Positions 1 through 7,130 of a DNA stretch of 64,000 nucleotides are shown here, in pieces. A program made the translations under genes and the position numbers. The notes below the pieces were generated by a model. That model did no database searches. It was not told the DNA's origin and worked only from the letters and a program-made list of their open reading frames with translations. Positions within the stretch are counted from its first letter, which is position 1; each line of letters opens with the position of its first letter. The DNA comes from an uncultured Mucilaginibacter sp. (GTDB taxonomy: Bacteria; Bacteroidota; Bacteroidia; Sphingobacteriales; Sphingobacteriaceae): positions 1-64,000 of the forward strand of contig NZ_CAITNG010000038.1 of assembly GCF_903893715.1 (NCBI RefSeq), written 5' to 3'.

Positions 1-1381
1 CGATATCGTTATCGATGGCGATGTGAAGGCACAGCAGGGCATCCGTTTCAATATTTTCCAGCTCAGCCAAACCTATACCGGCAGCGATGCCCGCCTCAAC
101 ATAGGCCCCAAAGGTTTTACCGGCGAAAAATACGGGGGCTCAACCTATTGGGATACCGAAGCCTATTGCGTGCCCTTTTATTTGGGTACCGCCCCGCAGG
201 AAGTGCCCAAAAACCTGTTGATCTATCGTTGGAAACAACTCGACAAAGCCATTGAAAATGCCGTTAAATTGGGCTTTGACAAAGGCGCCGCCTTGTACCC
301 CATGGTAACCATGAACGGTGAGGAATGCCATAACGAATGGGAAATTACTTTCGAAGAGATACACCGTAACGGCGCCATTGCTTACGCGATATTTAACTAT
401 ATCCGCTTTACGGGCGATAGCGATTACCTGAACGATTATGGTTTAGAGGTGCTCATTGGTATTGCCCGTTTTTGGAAACAGCGTGTAAACTGGAGCGCCG
501 ACAAAGGCAAATATGTGATGCTGGGCGTAACCGGGCCAAACGAGTACGAAAACAACGTGAACAACAACTGGTACACCAGTATGCTGGCCTGCTGGTGTAT
601 GGATTACGCTGCCGAATGCGCCGCTTATGTAAAAACCACCGCGCCCGATAAATACAAGGCGCTGGTTGCCAAAACCAATTTCAACGAAGCCGAAGAAACT
701 GCCGATTGGAGAAAAATAACCGGCAATATGTATCTGGGCGAGGATAAAGCCAAAGGCATTTTTTTACAACAGGACGGCTTTTTGGATAAAGAACTCATCC
801 CCGTACATGATCTGCCCGCTGCCGACCGCCCCTTAAACCAAAAATGGAGCTGGGACAGGATACTGCGCTCCTGCTATATCAAGCAGGCAGACGTGCTACA
901 GGGCTTGTACTTTTTCAGCGATAAATTTGATATGGATACCCTGCGCCGAAATTATGAGTTTTACGAGCCGCTTACCGTGCACGAAAGCTCGTTATCACCT
1001 TGTATACATGCCATTTTAGCTTCCAAACTTGGGTTAGAGCAGGATGCCTATAACTTTTACCTGCGCACATCACGCCTCGACCTGGACGATTATAACAACG
1101 ATACCGAAGACGGCTGCCACATCACCTCGATGGCCGGTACCTGGATGAGCGTAGTGGAAGGTTTTGCAGGCATGCACGTAAAAGACGGGAAATTGTTTTT
1201 TAACCCCTTCTTGCCAGCGCAATGGAAAGGGTATTCGTTTAAGATATTGTTCCGAGGGGCCTTGATCAATATTAAGGTTGATGCTGAAGGTTCGCACTTG
1301 CAAGCAGATAAAGCTTGTGAAGTTTTTGTATCAGGTAAAGCATATCAGCTGGCACCCGGAAAAAGTGTTTTGGCAAAGTAA
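1..1381 (+). CDS. Maltose phosphorylase, GH65 family (5' end outside window)
   Basis: Phosphorolyses maltose, or a related alpha-glucobiose, to glucose and glucose 1-phosphate in the cytoplasm. The reading frame is open to base 2, so the N-terminal beta-sandwich and linker (roughly 300 residues of a family of about 750) lie outside the window. The visible part holds the C-terminal half of the (alpha/alpha)6 barrel with WDTEAY just inside and [15 protein letters not shown], the GH65 segment that carries the general-acid glutamate, about 180 residues in. It ends with the small C-terminal beta-sandwich. Specificity within GH65 (maltose, kojibiose, trehalose) cannot be fixed from this part; the motif spelling fits maltose phosphorylases best. 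A DUF1543 gene follows after 3 bases. Confidence 0.88.
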   Translation, partial: DIVIDGDVKAQQGIRFNIFQLSQTYTGSDARLNIGPKGFTGEKYGGSTYWDTEAYCVPFYLGTAPQEVPKNLLIYRWKQLDKAIENAVKLGFDKGAALYPMVTMNGEECHNEWEITFEEIHRNGAIAYAIFNYIRFTGDSDYLNDYGLEVLIGIARFWKQRVNWSADKGKYVMLGVTGPNEYENNVNNNWYTSMLACWCMDYAAECAAYVKTTAPDKYKALVAKTNFNEAEETADWRKITGNMYLGEDKAKGIFLQQDGFLDKELIPVHDLPAADRPLNQKWSWDRILRSCYIKQADVLQGLYFFSDKFDMDTLRRNYEFYEPLTVHESSLSPCIHAILASKLGLEQDAYNFYLRTSRLDLDDYNNDTEDGCHITSMAGTWMSVVEGFAGMHVKDGKLFFNPFLPAQWKGYSFKILFRGALINIKVDAEGSHLQADKACEVFVSGKAYQLAPGKSVLAK

Positions 1382-1384
1382 ATA

Positions 1385-1939
1385 ATGCCCCAACCCAAAC
1401 TCTACATGCTGCTCTTAGGTTGCCGCCCGCCTGGCAGGCATGTGGAGCAGCATGATTTTTTCTTTGGGATAGCGCCATCACTAAAAGAACTGATACCCGA
1501 TATTAAAAGTTTTTGGCCGGAAACCAAAGGCAATATGCACATTGATGCCTGGCGCGAGGTGACCGCTGTGGATGGGTACCGGGTAGAGGTTACAACAGAA
1601 TTGCCAATCCAAAACCAAACCTTGTTCTTTATTAATTTGGGAGGTTATCTGCCACAAAAATTTGAAGAACAGCATTACACGCTGCTCACAGTTCAGCCCG
1701 ACCTGCCCTCGGCGTCAAGATATGCAAAGGAAACCGCGTTCTATCAGCAAAATCAATTTGGAAAAGCGGTGAGTCATATTGATGATAAGTACGGAATAGA
1801 TGTAGATGATGTTTTTAAGATACAGGATATTTTGCCTGCATTTCAAAAAGCGATGTATCATCTAAAATTAACACCTTTAGAAGTTTTAACAGAAGACGTG
1901 ATACATTTGGGGTATCTGCCGCTATCCAAAATAGGATAG
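1385..1939 (+). CDS. DUF1543 domain protein
   Basis: A 184-residue protein of unknown function. The stretch LGCRPPGRHVEQHDFFFG near residues 11-28, followed by IDAWREV, is the signature of DUF1543, a small family found widely in Gram-negative bacteria. No signal peptide or membrane segment is visible, so it is probably cytoplasmic. It starts three bases after the maltose phosphorylase stop codon and could be translated from the same mRNA; the pairing does not by itself reveal a role. No catalytic motif is recognisable. Confidence 0.8.
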   Translation: MPQPKLYMLLLGCRPPGRHVEQHDFFFGIAPSLKELIPDIKSFWPETKGNMHIDAWREVTAVDGYRVEVTTELPIQNQTLFFINLGGYLPQKFEEQHYTLLTVQPDLPSASRYAKETAFYQQNQFGKAVSHIDDKYGIDVDDVFKIQDILPAFQKAMYHLKLTPLEVLTEDVIHLGYLPLSKIG

Positions 1940-1958
1940 ACTGTTGATTTAAAAGTAT

Positions 1959-2115
1959 GCCCCGTAGGGGCTACCTGTTTGTAGAAATATGGGAGGATAT
2001 ATTTTTGCCACGTCAGTGGCTACCCTTGGCAAAAAATCCATTTGGGATGGGTAGCACCTACGGCGCAAGTTTATTTTAATGTTTTTTGCTACAAATAGGT
2101 AGCCCCGATGGGGGC
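1959..2115. repeat. Nested inverted repeat (REP/MITE-like)
   Basis: Outer arms 1959-1984 and 2089-2115 are reverse complements with few mismatches (core GGGGCTACCTGTTTGTAG against CTACAAATAGGTAGCCCC). Inner arms 2006-2025 and 2049-2067 (TGGCTACCC against GGGTAGCAC) form a second, nested pair. The whole can fold into one long cruciform or RNA hairpin. There is no ORF inside. It lies between convergent genes. Confidence 0.75.
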
Positions 2116-2149
2116 AGCTAACAAAAGATTAGCAATCCTGACATAGGTT

Positions 2150-2205
2150 CACGCAAAGACGCTAAGTCGCAAAAGTTTTCCTTACCGTCTTCGCGGCTTT
2201 GCGTG
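2150..2205. repeat. Inverted CGCAAAG-type repeat, possible terminator
   Basis: CACGCAAAG at 2150-2158 is the reverse complement of CTTTGCGTG at 2197-2205. The left part continues as GACGCTAAGTCGCAAAAG and resembles 62383-62408 at about 21 of 26 positions, so it belongs to a dispersed family. It sits directly downstream of the stop codon of the zinc dehydrogenase gene and may end the fucose operon transcript. Confidence 0.55.
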
Positions 2206-2207
2206 CT

Positions 2208-3221
2208 TTATATCGATACCATCGCCTTGATCACCCCATTCGCCGGGTCGAGCCAGCCGGCAAATTCATCTTTTACCTCGCTAAAAGCTACGCGGTGGGT
2301 GATGTAATTTGTCGGGTCTACGAGGCCTTTTTTCATACAGGCTATCACATGCTCAAAATCGGCACGGGTGGCGTTACGGCTGCTCATCAGGGTAGCTTCG
2401 CGTTTGTGAAACTCGGGGTGGCTAAAACTGATGTCGCCTTTTTGTAAACCAACCAGCACATACCTTGCCCCATGCGCCATGTATGGGAAAGCATTGGTGA
2501 TGGCGCGCAGGCTGCCAGTAGCATCTATCACCACTGTAGGATAATCGCCATTGGTGATGGCTTTCAGCGCCTCGTTTACATCTTCGGTAGCGGCGTTTAT
2601 GGTATAATGTACTTTTAGTTTTTCTTTACAAAAGTTAAGGCGGTTCTCGTTAATGTCCATCGCGATAACCTTGGCTCCGGCAATGCGCGCAAATTCCATA
2701 ATGCCTAAGCCAATCGGCCCCGCGCCTACCACCAATACAAACTCGCCGGGTTGTACATCAGCCCGGGCAACGCCATGCGCACCAATGGCTAATGGCTCAA
2801 CCAATGCCAGTTCATCCTCGCTTAGGCCTTCGCCATGTACTAAAGAATAACTTGGCACGGAAACATATTCGGTCATGCCGCCATCAATATGCACACCAAA
2901 AACTTTGATATCGGTACAGCAATTAGCCTTTCCGTTTCGGCAGGCAATGCAGGTTCCGCAATTAAAGTAAGGTATAAAAGTTACTGTTTCGCCTTTGGTA
3001 AAACCTGGGGCATCGTCAAAATCAATCAACTCGCCTGCCAACTCATGGCCCAAAATGCGCGGGTACGAAAAAAAAGGCTGAGTTCCTTCAAAGGCGTGTA
3101 AGTCGGTACCGCAAATGCCGATACGTTTTATTTTGATGATGGCATTACCGGGGGTTAGTTCGGGCTTTGTACCGGTTCTGTATTCAAATTGCCCCGGTGT
3201 GGTACATACTAATGTTTTCAT
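2208..3221 (-). CDS. Zinc-dependent medium-chain dehydrogenase (RspB/LgoD-like)
   Basis: NAD-dependent alcohol dehydrogenase of the MDR family, 337 residues. Catalytic zinc ligands are visible at Cys37 (GICGTD), His59-Glu60 (GHE) and Glu142; a structural zinc site is formed by Cys88, Cys91, Cys94 and Cys101 or Cys102. The Rossmann motif GAGPIG spans 166-171. The spelling (FGVHIDGG, SSRNAT) is closest to sugar-acid dehydrogenases such as RspB and L-galactonate dehydrogenase. It is the last gene of the L-fucose operon, so a sugar, aldonate or lactaldehyde substrate is likely, but the exact one is not fixed by sequence. It is separated from the upstream SDR gene by 168 bases containing two repeat elements. 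Confidence 0.8.
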   Translation of the reverse strand: MKTLVCTTPGQFEYRTGTKPELTPGNAIIKIKRIGICGTDLHAFEGTQPFFSYPRILGHELAGELIDFDDAPGFTKGETVTFIPYFNCGTCIACRNGKANCCTDIKVFGVHIDGGMTEYVSVPSYSLVHGEGLSEDELALVEPLAIGAHGVARADVQPGEFVLVVGAGPIGLGIMEFARIAGAKVIAMDINENRLNFCKEKLKVHYTINAATEDVNEALKAITNGDYPTVVIDATGSLRAITNAFPYMAHGARYVLVGLQKGDISFSHPEFHKREATLMSSRNATRADFEHVIACMKKGLVDPTNYITHRVAFSEVKDEFAGWLDPANGVIKAMVSI

Positions 3222-3242
3222 TGTGTGTTATTATCGGCATCG

Positions 3243-3265
3243 TGTTTCGACAAGCTCAACATGAC
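3243..3265. repeat. Dispersed repeat, family B (GTCATGCTGAACTTGTTTC type)
   Basis: The reverse complement begins GTCATGTTGAGCTTGTCGAA and matches copies at 16801-16902 and 44302-44324. It is a short repeat of a type scattered in Bacteroidota genomes. Confidence 0.5.
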
Positions 3266-3342
3266 GCCTTGGATAGTTCTCGTCAAAGAGACCAACTATT
3301 TTTGGTTTAACTCTACTGACGCATCCTGTAGTTTCGGTAATG

Positions 3343-3383
3343 TTCACCATAGCGATGGTTTTGAAACCCATCGCTATGGTGAA
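3343..3383. repeat. Palindrome, family A (AGCGATGGGTTT type)
   Basis: Perfect arms of 16 bases (TTCACCATAGCGATGG and its complement) around a short pairing loop. The core recurs at 16761-16795 and 51412-51448. Here it lies between two genes of the fucose operon, so it would be transcribed as a strong hairpin and could reduce expression of the last gene. Confidence 0.7.
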
Positions 3384-3389
3384 TCGAAT

Positions 3390-4178
3390 TTACGCGTTGG
3401 CCAACGCCCTGTCTAAATGTACGTAGCCGCCGTCCACATGGATAATTTGCCCGGTGGTGTGGCTTGAGCGCTCCGATAATAAGAACGCTGCGGCATTACC
3501 TAACTCTTCGGCGGTGGTCATGCGGTTTTCAAAAGGTATTTTAGCGGTTATTTCTTTTAACTTTTCTTCAGGATTAGGCAATCCGTTTATCCAGGTATCA
3601 TAAGCAGGAGTCCAACACTCAGCAACTACAATGGCGTTTACACGGATGCCGTATTTCAATAATTCTACTGCCCATTCGCGTGTCAGTGCATTACGGCCGC
3701 CGTTAGCTGCAGCGTAGGCCGAGGTGTTACCCTGACCCGTTTCGCCGGTTTTTGAAGTGATATTCAATATCGCCCCTTTCGATTTGATGAGCTCGGGCAA
3801 AGCATGATGCGCCATCAAATAATAATGTACCACGTTTTTGTGCAACGATGCCATAAAGCCTTCGTAGCTGCCATGTTCCAAACCTACACCATCATTCACG
3901 CCGGCATTGTTCACCAGGCCATCAATACGGCCGAATTGAGCCACAACGGCATCAACAGCAGTTTTGCACTCTTCGGGATTTGATAACTCGGCAGCAACCT
4001 GGAAAGCCAGTCCGCCCGCATCGATAATGTTATCTACCACCTTTTGGTTATCGGCAGCTTTGCGGCCAACCACCACCGGGATGGCACCTTCGCCTGCCAA
4101 AACCTTGCAAATGCCTTCGCCAATGCCTTTTGCACCGCCGGTTACAATGATTACTTTATTTTTTAATTGTAAGTCCAT
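3390..4178 (-). CDS. L-fucose dehydrogenase-like SDR
   Basis: Short-chain dehydrogenase, 262 residues, that would oxidise L-fucose to L-fuconolactone as the first oxidative step of the pathway. TGGAKGIG (13-20) binds the nucleotide, NNAG is at 90-93 and the catalytic Ser is at about 142. NNAGVNDGVGL, NTSAY, ALTREWAVEL, RSSHTTG and VDGGYVHLDRAL resemble characterised-type bacterial L-fucose dehydrogenases as I remember them. Oddity: the YxxxK motif reads Tyr155-AAA-Asn159, so the usual lysine is an asparagine (codon AAC, bases 3702-3704). Either the subfamily uses another residue or activity has changed. The gene lies 12 bases after the fuconolactonase gene in the same operon. Confidence 0.82.
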   Translation of the reverse strand: MDLQLKNKVIIVTGGAKGIGEGICKVLAGEGAIPVVVGRKAADNQKVVDNIIDAGGLAFQVAAELSNPEECKTAVDAVVAQFGRIDGLVNNAGVNDGVGLEHGSYEGFMASLHKNVVHYYLMAHHALPELIKSKGAILNITSKTGETGQGNTSAYAAANGGRNALTREWAVELLKYGIRVNAIVVAECWTPAYDTWINGLPNPEEKLKEITAKIPFENRMTTAEELGNAAAFLLSERSSHTTGQIIHVDGGYVHLDRALANA

Positions 4179-4190
4179 ATCCTTCTCCTT

Positions 4191-5021
4191 TTATAGGTTG
4201 TAAAATTTAACGGCATTATCCCCCCAAAATTTTGCTTGTTCGGCGGCAGATAAAGCGATGGTATATTGCTCAACAATACTTTTCATTTCGGTGTAGCTTG
4301 CTGCCACCTGGCAAACCGGCCAGTCGGACCCGAACATCACCCTGTCGGCCCCAAAGGCTTCAAAAACAACATCCATGTATGGGATGAAATCTGCCGGTTT
4401 GTGTTTTTTCCAGTCGGCTTCGGTTACCATGCCCGATATTTTGCAATACAGGTTTTCGTGTTTCGCTACGTTTTTCATATCAGCGGCCCAATCATCGATT
4501 TTTTTGTCTTTGATATTTGGCTTGGCGATATGGTCTATCACAAATTTTTGGTCGGGAAACGCCGCCACAAATTCGCTTACGTATTGTAACTGGTCAGGGA
4601 ATATCAAAATATCGTACGTAAAGCTATGTTTTTGCAATTTGCCAATGCCGTTCATAAAGGCAGGGTTCAGCATCAGGGCACGGTCCGTTTCGCCTTGCAA
4701 CACATGCCGAAAGCCTTTCATTTTGCTAAAAACGCTGTAATACTCCAGTCGTTGTTCGATATTGTCAGCCCGCAAATCTACCCAACCGACAATGCCTTTG
4801 ATGAAGCCATTGTATTCGGCCAGTTCCAACAAAAAATCGTTCTGCTCTTCCGATTGGTCGGCTTGTACGGCCACGCAGCCATCTATACCATTGGCTTGCA
4901 AAATGGGCTCCAGGTCGCCGGGCAAAAAATCCCGTTGGATTACCGACATGTCATCGTTTATCCAACTGTCCCTTACCGGGTCGAATATCCAAAAATGCTG
5001 GTGAGCATCAATGCGAGCCAT
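4191..5021 (-). CDS. L-fuconolactonase, amidohydrolase family
   Basis: Hydrolyses L-fuconolactone to L-fuconate in the cytoplasm. The 276-residue TIM-barrel protein shows the amidohydrolase-2 metal motif HQHFW (His7, His9), a later His164 in IDHIAKP and Asp233 in FGSDWPV. The length is normal for the family. Its start overlaps the end of the 2,4-diketo hydrolase gene by 14 bases, so the two are translationally coupled. Position between a diketo-acid hydrolase and a fucose dehydrogenase-like SDR makes fuconolactone the natural substrate, although rhamnonolactone cannot be excluded. Confidence 0.87.
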   Translation of the reverse strand: MARIDAHQHFWIFDPVRDSWINDDMSVIQRDFLPGDLEPILQANGIDGCVAVQADQSEEQNDFLLELAEYNGFIKGIVGWVDLRADNIEQRLEYYSVFSKMKGFRHVLQGETDRALMLNPAFMNGIGKLQKHSFTYDILIFPDQLQYVSEFVAAFPDQKFVIDHIAKPNIKDKKIDDWAADMKNVAKHENLYCKISGMVTEADWKKHKPADFIPYMDVVFEAFGADRVMFGSDWPVCQVAASYTEMKSIVEQYTIALSAAEQAKFWGDNAVKFYNL

Positions 5022-5868
5022 AAGCTTTTAAGGTTTGTTTCGAACTGCCCAAGCCATCAATGCCCAACTCAACCACATCGCCGGGTTTCAGATAGACGGG
5101 CGGTTTAAAGCCCAGGCCAACGCCGGCGGGTGTACCGGTTGATATCACATCGCCGGGTAGCAAAGTCATAAATTGGCTCAGGTACGAGATGATGAAAGGA
5201 ATCTTAAAAATAAAATTGGATGTATTGCCGTCCTGCATTTTTTTACCATTCACCTTTAGCCAAAGACGCAGATCGTCCACATCTTCAATTTCGTCGGGCG
5301 TAGCCATAAAGGGGCCCATCGGTGCAAAGGTATCGCAGCCTTTACCTTTGTCCCAGGTGCCACCGCGTTCTATCTGGAACTCACGTTCCGATACATCGTT
5401 GTGCAGTACGTAGCCAGCAATGTATTTTGGCGCTGTATATTCGTCAACATACGATGCTTTTTTGCCTATTACTACGGCTATCTCTACTTCCCAATCCGTT
5501 TTCACCGAATTTTTTGGGATAATGATATCATCAAACGGGCCAACCAAAGCGGTGGTGCTTTTCATAAACACTACAGGCTCGGGTGGTATAGCAGCGCCGG
5601 TTTCGCGGGCGTGGTCGGCGTAGTTAAGGCCGATGCACACAATTTTTGATGGCCGTGCGATGGGGCTGCCCAGGCGTGAGCCGGCCGGTATTTGGGTAAG
5701 GCGGGCCCGGTGTTCCTCGAGGTATATCTTTAACCGCCTCAGCCCATCGCTCTCAAAAAAGCCTTCGTTATAATCTTTGCAAAATGCCGAAGTATCGTAG
5801 CATTTATCGTCTTCCAGCATAACGCCGGTTTTCTCTTTGTTCAGTTCTCCGTATCGTATCAGTTTCAT
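5008..5868 (-). CDS. 2,4-diketo-3-deoxy-L-fuconate hydrolase (FAH family)
   Basis: Last step of oxidative L-fucose (or L-rhamnose) breakdown: splits 2,4-diketo-3-deoxy-L-fuconate into pyruvate and L-lactate. The 286-residue protein has the fumarylacetoacetate hydrolase core: IGLNYADHA (79-87), the acidic metal ligands in DWEVEI (125-130), HNDVSERE with Asp158, and GDVISTGTPAGVG near the C-terminus. The start codon lies two bases after a GC-rich repeat element whose transcript reads as a purine-rich stretch and may act as ribosome binding site. The 3' end overlaps the lactonase gene. Confidence 0.88.
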   Translation of the reverse strand: MKLIRYGELNKEKTGVMLEDDKCYDTSAFCKDYNEGFFESDGLRRLKIYLEEHRARLTQIPAGSRLGSPIARPSKIVCIGLNYADHARETGAAIPPEPVVFMKSTTALVGPFDDIIIPKNSVKTDWEVEIAVVIGKKASYVDEYTAPKYIAGYVLHNDVSEREFQIERGGTWDKGKGCDTFAPMGPFMATPDEIEDVDDLRLWLKVNGKKMQDGNTSNFIFKIPFIISYLSQFMTLLPGDVISTGTPAGVGLGFKPPVYLKPGDVVELGIDGLGSSKQTLKAYGSH

Positions 5869-5870
5869 AT

Positions 5871-5976
5871 AGGCCCCCTCTAAATCTCCCCCGGTAGGGG
5901 AGACTTTTAATATTTACTTTTTTTGTTTGCCCCTTGTCAAAAAGCCCTCCCTTCCGGGGAGGGTTTGGGTGGGGCT
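5871..5976. repeat. GC-rich inverted repeat between operon genes
   Basis: The left half (5871-5910, GGCCCCCTCTAAATCTCCCC and on) and right half (5944-5976, CCCTCCCTTCCGGGGAGGG then TTTGGGTGGGGC) are approximately complementary, and each contains its own small hairpin. The left half is repeated at 6742-6780. It separates the SDR gene from the diketo hydrolase gene. Confidence 0.7.
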
Positions 5977-5977
5977 A

Positions 5978-6742
5978 TTAATTATTTAATTTTATAAAAC
6001 CCCCGTCAATATGGTAATCGCAACCGGTAATAAACGACGCTTCGTCCGAGCATAGGTACAATATCAGGTTGGCTACTTCCTGTGGTGTGCCCATACGGCC
6101 GATTGGCTGCGATTTTGATAGCTTTTCGAACATCTCTTCTTCCTTGCCGGGATAGTTTTTGCTGATAAAGCCATCCACAAACGGAGTATGCACCCTTGCC
6201 GGGCAAACCGAGTTGCAACGGATGCCATCGGCCATATAATCGCGGGCGACAGATAAAGTCATGCCGTGTATGGCGCCTTTGCTCATGGAGTAAGCGAACC
6301 TGTCGGCAATGCCTACAATAGCCGCTATCGACGATAGGTTTAATATAGCCCCGCCGCCTTTGGCCTGCATAACGGGCAATACGGCGTGCAGGCAGTTATA
6401 TGCGCCCTTCACATTGATGTTGTAAACCCGATCGAAATCCTGCTCGGTAGTGGTGGCCGCTTTGCCAACGTGTGCTACCCCCGCGTTGTTTACCAACAAG
6501 GTTGCAGCAGGTATTTTGCCGAACACCTCATCAACCTGCTGTTGGTTGCTTACATCGCAGGCATGGGCAAAAGCCTGGCCACCCGCGGCCACAATTTCGT
6601 TAACGGTTTGTTGGCCGCCTTCCAAACTCAGGTCGACCACATGCACAACGGCACCCTGGCGGGCAAAAGTGGTTGCCACGGCCTTGCCTATGCCGCTGCC
6701 GCCACCTGTAACGATCGCTGTTTTTCCTTTTAAACTTAGCAT
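5978..6742 (-). CDS. 2-keto-3-deoxy-L-fuconate dehydrogenase (SDR)
   Basis: NAD-dependent short-chain dehydrogenase, 254 residues, expected to oxidise 2-keto-3-deoxy-L-fuconate to the 2,4-diketo acid. TGGGSGIG (12-19) is the nucleotide loop, Asp37 ends the second strand and favours NAD over NADP, NNAG is at 85-88, and the triad residues are Ser138, Tyr151 and Lys155 (YSMSK, intact). The C-terminal part CPARVHTPFVDGFI resembles UcpA/BDH2-like enzymes used in this step. Neighbours on both sides belong to the same pathway. An L-fucose or other polyol dehydrogenase role is the alternative. Confidence 0.8.
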   Translation of the reverse strand: MLSLKGKTAIVTGGGSGIGKAVATTFARQGAVVHVVDLSLEGGQQTVNEIVAAGGQAFAHACDVSNQQQVDEVFGKIPAATLLVNNAGVAHVGKAATTTEQDFDRVYNINVKGAYNCLHAVLPVMQAKGGGAILNLSSIAAIVGIADRFAYSMSKGAIHGMTLSVARDYMADGIRCNSVCPARVHTPFVDGFISKNYPGKEEEMFEKLSKSQPIGRMGTPQEVANLILYLCSDEASFITGCDYHIDGGFIKLNN

Positions 6743-6780
6743 AAGCCCCCTCTAAATCTCCCCTGGTAAGGAAGACTTTA
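6743..6780. repeat. Second copy of the GC-rich operon repeat (left half)
   Basis: AAGCCCCCTCTAAATCTCCC and following bases match 5871-5910 with a few changes. Like the first copy it lies one to two bases before a start codon, that of the SDR gene. On the transcript it reads AGAGGGGGC and may serve as ribosome binding site. Confidence 0.65.
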
Positions 6781-6788
6781 TTTTAATT

Positions 6789-7124
6789 TTATAATTGAAA
6801 TATTTTGTTCATCAATACCCACTTTTCGCCGGGTTTTGAGCCGGGCACGCCTTGCTGGAATTTCCACATCAACTGTTCCCATTCCTGTACTTTGGGGTTA
6901 GCGGCATCCATGGCCGCTTTGCGCTCAAAATCGAAGGTGTCATCCGTTTCCATGATCATGAACATGCGGTTGCCAAAGCGGTAAATTTCCATATTGGTAA
7001 TACCCGAGCCGGTAATGCTGTCCATTATTTCGGGCCATTTATTTTCGTGCAGGTGGTAACGTTCGTACTCGGCTATCAGTTCGGGGTCGTTAACCAGGTC
7101 GCAGGTGAGGCAGTATTTTTTCAT
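6789..7124 (-). CDS. L-fucose/L-rhamnose mutarotase (DUF718, RhaM family)
   Basis: Small 111-residue cytoplasmic enzyme that interconverts the anomers of a 6-deoxy-hexose so that the dehydrogenase receives the right one. It matches the RhaM family in size and in conserved parts: YHLHENKWPEI with His24 and His26, METDDTFDFE, and WEQLMW. In oxidative fucose clusters of Xanthomonas type a DUF718 protein acts as L-fucose mutarotase, and this context (permease 6 bases upstream, SDR downstream) points the same way. Confidence 0.85.
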   Translation of the reverse strand: MKKYCLTCDLVNDPELIAEYERYHLHENKWPEIMDSITGSGITNMEIYRFGNRMFMIMETDDTFDFERKAAMDAANPKVQEWEQLMWKFQQGVPGSKPGEKWVLMNKIFQL

Positions 7125-7130
7125 GGTTTT

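Noticed and set aside
4626-5108. Plus-strand frame of 160 codons across the lactonase and hydrolase genes
   Set aside because: Runs antisense through two overlapping conserved genes and resembles no protein.
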